Assembly: GCF_022808645.1 (NCBI RefSeq)
Contig: NZ_JAKZKT010000004.1
Coordinates: 1-64,000, forward strand
Length of the DNA: 64,000 bases
Source: Bacillus litorisediminis
Lineage (GTDB): Bacteria > Bacillota > Bacilli > Bacillales > JC228
Reading direction: 5' to 3'
Shown: positions 62,590-64,000 of the stretch, piece after piece
Layout of the letters: every line of letters starts with the position of its first letter
How positions within the stretch are numbered: position 1 is the stretch's first letter
Program-made: the position numbers and the translations under genes
The notes under the pieces: generated by a model
What the model saw: the letters and a program-made list of their open reading frames with translations, nothing else
Database searches by the model: none
What the model was told of the DNA's origin: nothing

Positions 62590-63675
62590 TTATTTTTGAA
62601 TTCTTTCTTTTAACAGCTGAAAGACTTTATCATTTTCTTCAGGTTTTCCAATCGTAATTCGGAGCCAGCCAGGGAATCCAAGTGCAGCCCCTGAACGAGT
62701 AATTACACCATTTTGCAAGAAATACTGGAAGGCTGTCTGACTGTCTTCACTGACATTAATTAATATAAAATTCCCTTCTGTCGGATAATAGGAAATCCCA
62801 TTTTCCTCACAAAATTCGTAATATCTTTTTCTCTCTCTATCATTTTTCAACTTGCATGACTCTACAAATTCTTGGTCAGCAAGAGCGGCCTTAGCTGCTA
62901 ATTGTCCAATTGCATTCACATTAAATGGCTCTCTCACAGGCTCCATTTTTGCTATGATTTCTTTGCTGGCGATGCCAAAGCCAACACGAAAACCGGCTAA
63001 TCCGTAAATTTTAGAGAAAGTTCTAAGGAGCATCACATTGTCAAAAGCATTAAATATTGACAATGAATCTGGATAATCAGGAGCTGTTACATATTCATGA
63101 TAAGCTTGGTCAATGACTACTAGAACATGAGACGGCACTTTTTCTAAAAATGCAAATAAATCATCTTTTGGAATATAACGGCCAGATGGATTATTCGGGT
63201 TACAAATCCAAACGATACTTGTGTTTTCGTCAATCGCATCTAACATTCCGTTTAAATCATGTTCACCATTAATAAGCGGAATCTCTCTCGACTCTCCGCC
63301 TTGTAAAAAACAATTATGTTTATATTGAGAAAAACTTGGAACAGGCATAACTGTATTGATTCCAGGTTCTATTAAAGAATTGGAGATAATTTGAATAATT
63401 TCATCGGATCCGTTTCCAAATATTAAATTAGCTGGGTCAATTCCGAAATGTTCAGCTACTGCCTGACGTAATTCGGTAGCTGCACCATCTGGATAAAACA
63501 TATGCTGAAATTTAGTATTTTGAAAAAGCTCATCTACTTTTTTGGAATGTCCATATGGGTTTTCATTAGAGGCTAGTTTGATAATAGTGTCTAGCCCAAA
63601 TTCCTTCTTCACTTCATCAATCGTTTTCCCGGGCTGATAGGCTTTCAATTGATCTAATTGTTTAATCCATTTCAT
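62590..63675 (-). CDS. hisC: Histidinol-phosphate aminotransferase (aromatic aminotransferase)
   Basis: A 361-residue PLP enzyme acting in histidine synthesis and, in Bacillus, also in phenylalanine/tyrosine transamination, which explains its place between aroB and tyrA. PLP Lys is in TFSKIYGLAGFRVGFG; NPNNPSGR and IDQAYHEYV are the usual cofactor motifs. It has a 23-bp gap from tyrA. Confidence 0.95.
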   Translation of the reverse strand: MKWIKQLDQLKAYQPGKTIDEVKKEFGLDTIIKLASNENPYGHSKKVDELFQNTKFQHMFYPDGAATELRQAVAEHFGIDPANLIFGNGSDEIIQIISNSLIEPGINTVMPVPSFSQYKHNCFLQGGESREIPLINGEHDLNGMLDAIDENTSIVWICNPNNPSGRYIPKDDLFAFLEKVPSHVLVVIDQAYHEYVTAPDYPDSLSIFNAFDNVMLLRTFSKIYGLAGFRVGFGIASKEIIAKMEPVREPFNVNAIGQLAAKAALADQEFVESCKLKNDRERKRYYEFCEENGISYYPTEGNFILINVSEDSQTAFQYFLQNGVITRSGAALGFPGWLRITIGKPEENDKVFQLLKERIQK

Positions 63676-63719
63676 TCTAAGTCCCTCTCCTTTGACTTTA
63701 GAAAAACTTTATTTGTACC

Positions 63720-64000
63720 CTATGATACTCCGAATTCTTTTAAATAGAAAATGAGTTCTTCATCTTGGATTGAAATAGTATACGGCTGTTCTATATCTCG
63801 TAATAAAACATATTGAATCAATCCGCCAATCGTCTTTTTATCTCTTCTCATTTGTTCAATAAGCTGATCAATGGACAGTTCCTTTGGAACCTCTATCTGA
63901 TAGCCAATGCGTTTAAACCATTCTGTCAATGCAGGTCTCGAAACCGAAAGAGGGTTTCTCTTTTCGCTGATCAGTAAAGCAAAATTCATGCCGATTAAGA
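63720..64000 (-). CDS. aroB: 3-Dehydroquinate synthase, C-terminal part (runs off the window)
   Basis: The frame is open through the right window edge (upstream codons Leu-Ile-Gly precede MNFALLISEK), so the 5' end is missing. The last ~93 residues match the AroB C-terminus: MNFALLISEKR in the segment after the metal-binding HGEAV motif (outside), then LIEQMRRDKKTIGGLIQYVLL. AroB makes 3-dehydroquinate from DAHP. It is 44 bp upstream of hisC; no aroH or trp genes intervene as in B. subtilis. Confidence 0.87.
   Translation of the reverse strand, partial: LIGMNFALLISEKRNPLSVSRPALTEWFKRIGYQIEVPKELSIDQLIEQMRRDKKTIGGLIQYVLLRDIEQPYTISIQDEELIFYLKEFGVS

Overview
The window is about 64 kb of core chromosome from a low-GC, aerobic, endospore-forming member of the Bacillaceae. 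It is related to Bacillus subtilis but is not that species. Evidence includes spore genes (sspL, sspM, cotD), a type B RNase P RNA, bacillithiol synthesis, a menaquinol:cytochrome c reductase (qcrABC) and long gene-order agreement with the B. subtilis ypeQ-to-tyrA region. I recognise no tRNA, prophage, transposase or CRISPR array.

Layout. Positions 1-3.6 kb hold a DUF3892 protein and a manganese-uptake operon (mntB-mntC-mntA) followed by its regulator mntR; a palindrome matching the MntR box lies upstream. Positions 3.8-9 kb hold cspD, ypeQ/ypeP, a second RNase H-like gene, an EamA transporter, sspL, a 5'-3' exonuclease and a rhodanese. Positions 9-21.3 kb hold the double dynamin dynA, the alkylpyrone pair bpsA-bpsB, a CheX-like protein, an SDR with a tiny zinc-ribbon gene, carboxypeptidase ypwA, the rRNA methyltransferase-like ypsC, rnpB, gpsB and ypsA. 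Positions 21.4-33.1 kb hold a repeat-extended cotD, the mrfA/mrfB-type DNA repair pair, a small heat-shock protein, the ypp genes, sspM, recU and ponA.

Positions 33-44.7 kb hold ypoC, nth, dnaD, asnS, aspB, ypmB, ypmA, an inactive-looking metallo-beta-lactamase-fold protein, a DinG-family exonuclease whose helicase half has lost its catalytic motifs, and panBCD behind a long structured leader. Positions 44.7-50.3 kb are one compact run (ypjD, dapB, mgsA, bshB1, bshA, cca, birA). Positions 50.5-57.8 kb hold a YitT-family protein, a YugP-like protease, ypjB, ypjA, qcrABC, ypiF, a 52-bp tandem-repeat array and ypiB. Positions 57.8-64 kb hold ypiA, an unusual amidohydrolase-like protein, and the aromatic block aroB (partial)-hisC-tyrA-aroA, without the trp genes and aroH that separate aroB from hisC in B. 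subtilis.

Most genes are housekeeping. The observations most worth following are the pseudo-helicase DinG, the panB leader that looks like tandem Pan RNA elements overlapping a terminator, the 52-bp tandem array, several dispersed non-coding repeats, the 87-bp long-stem element between asnS and dnaD, and two proteins on enzyme folds without catalytic residues. I did not find a clear new multi-gene system.
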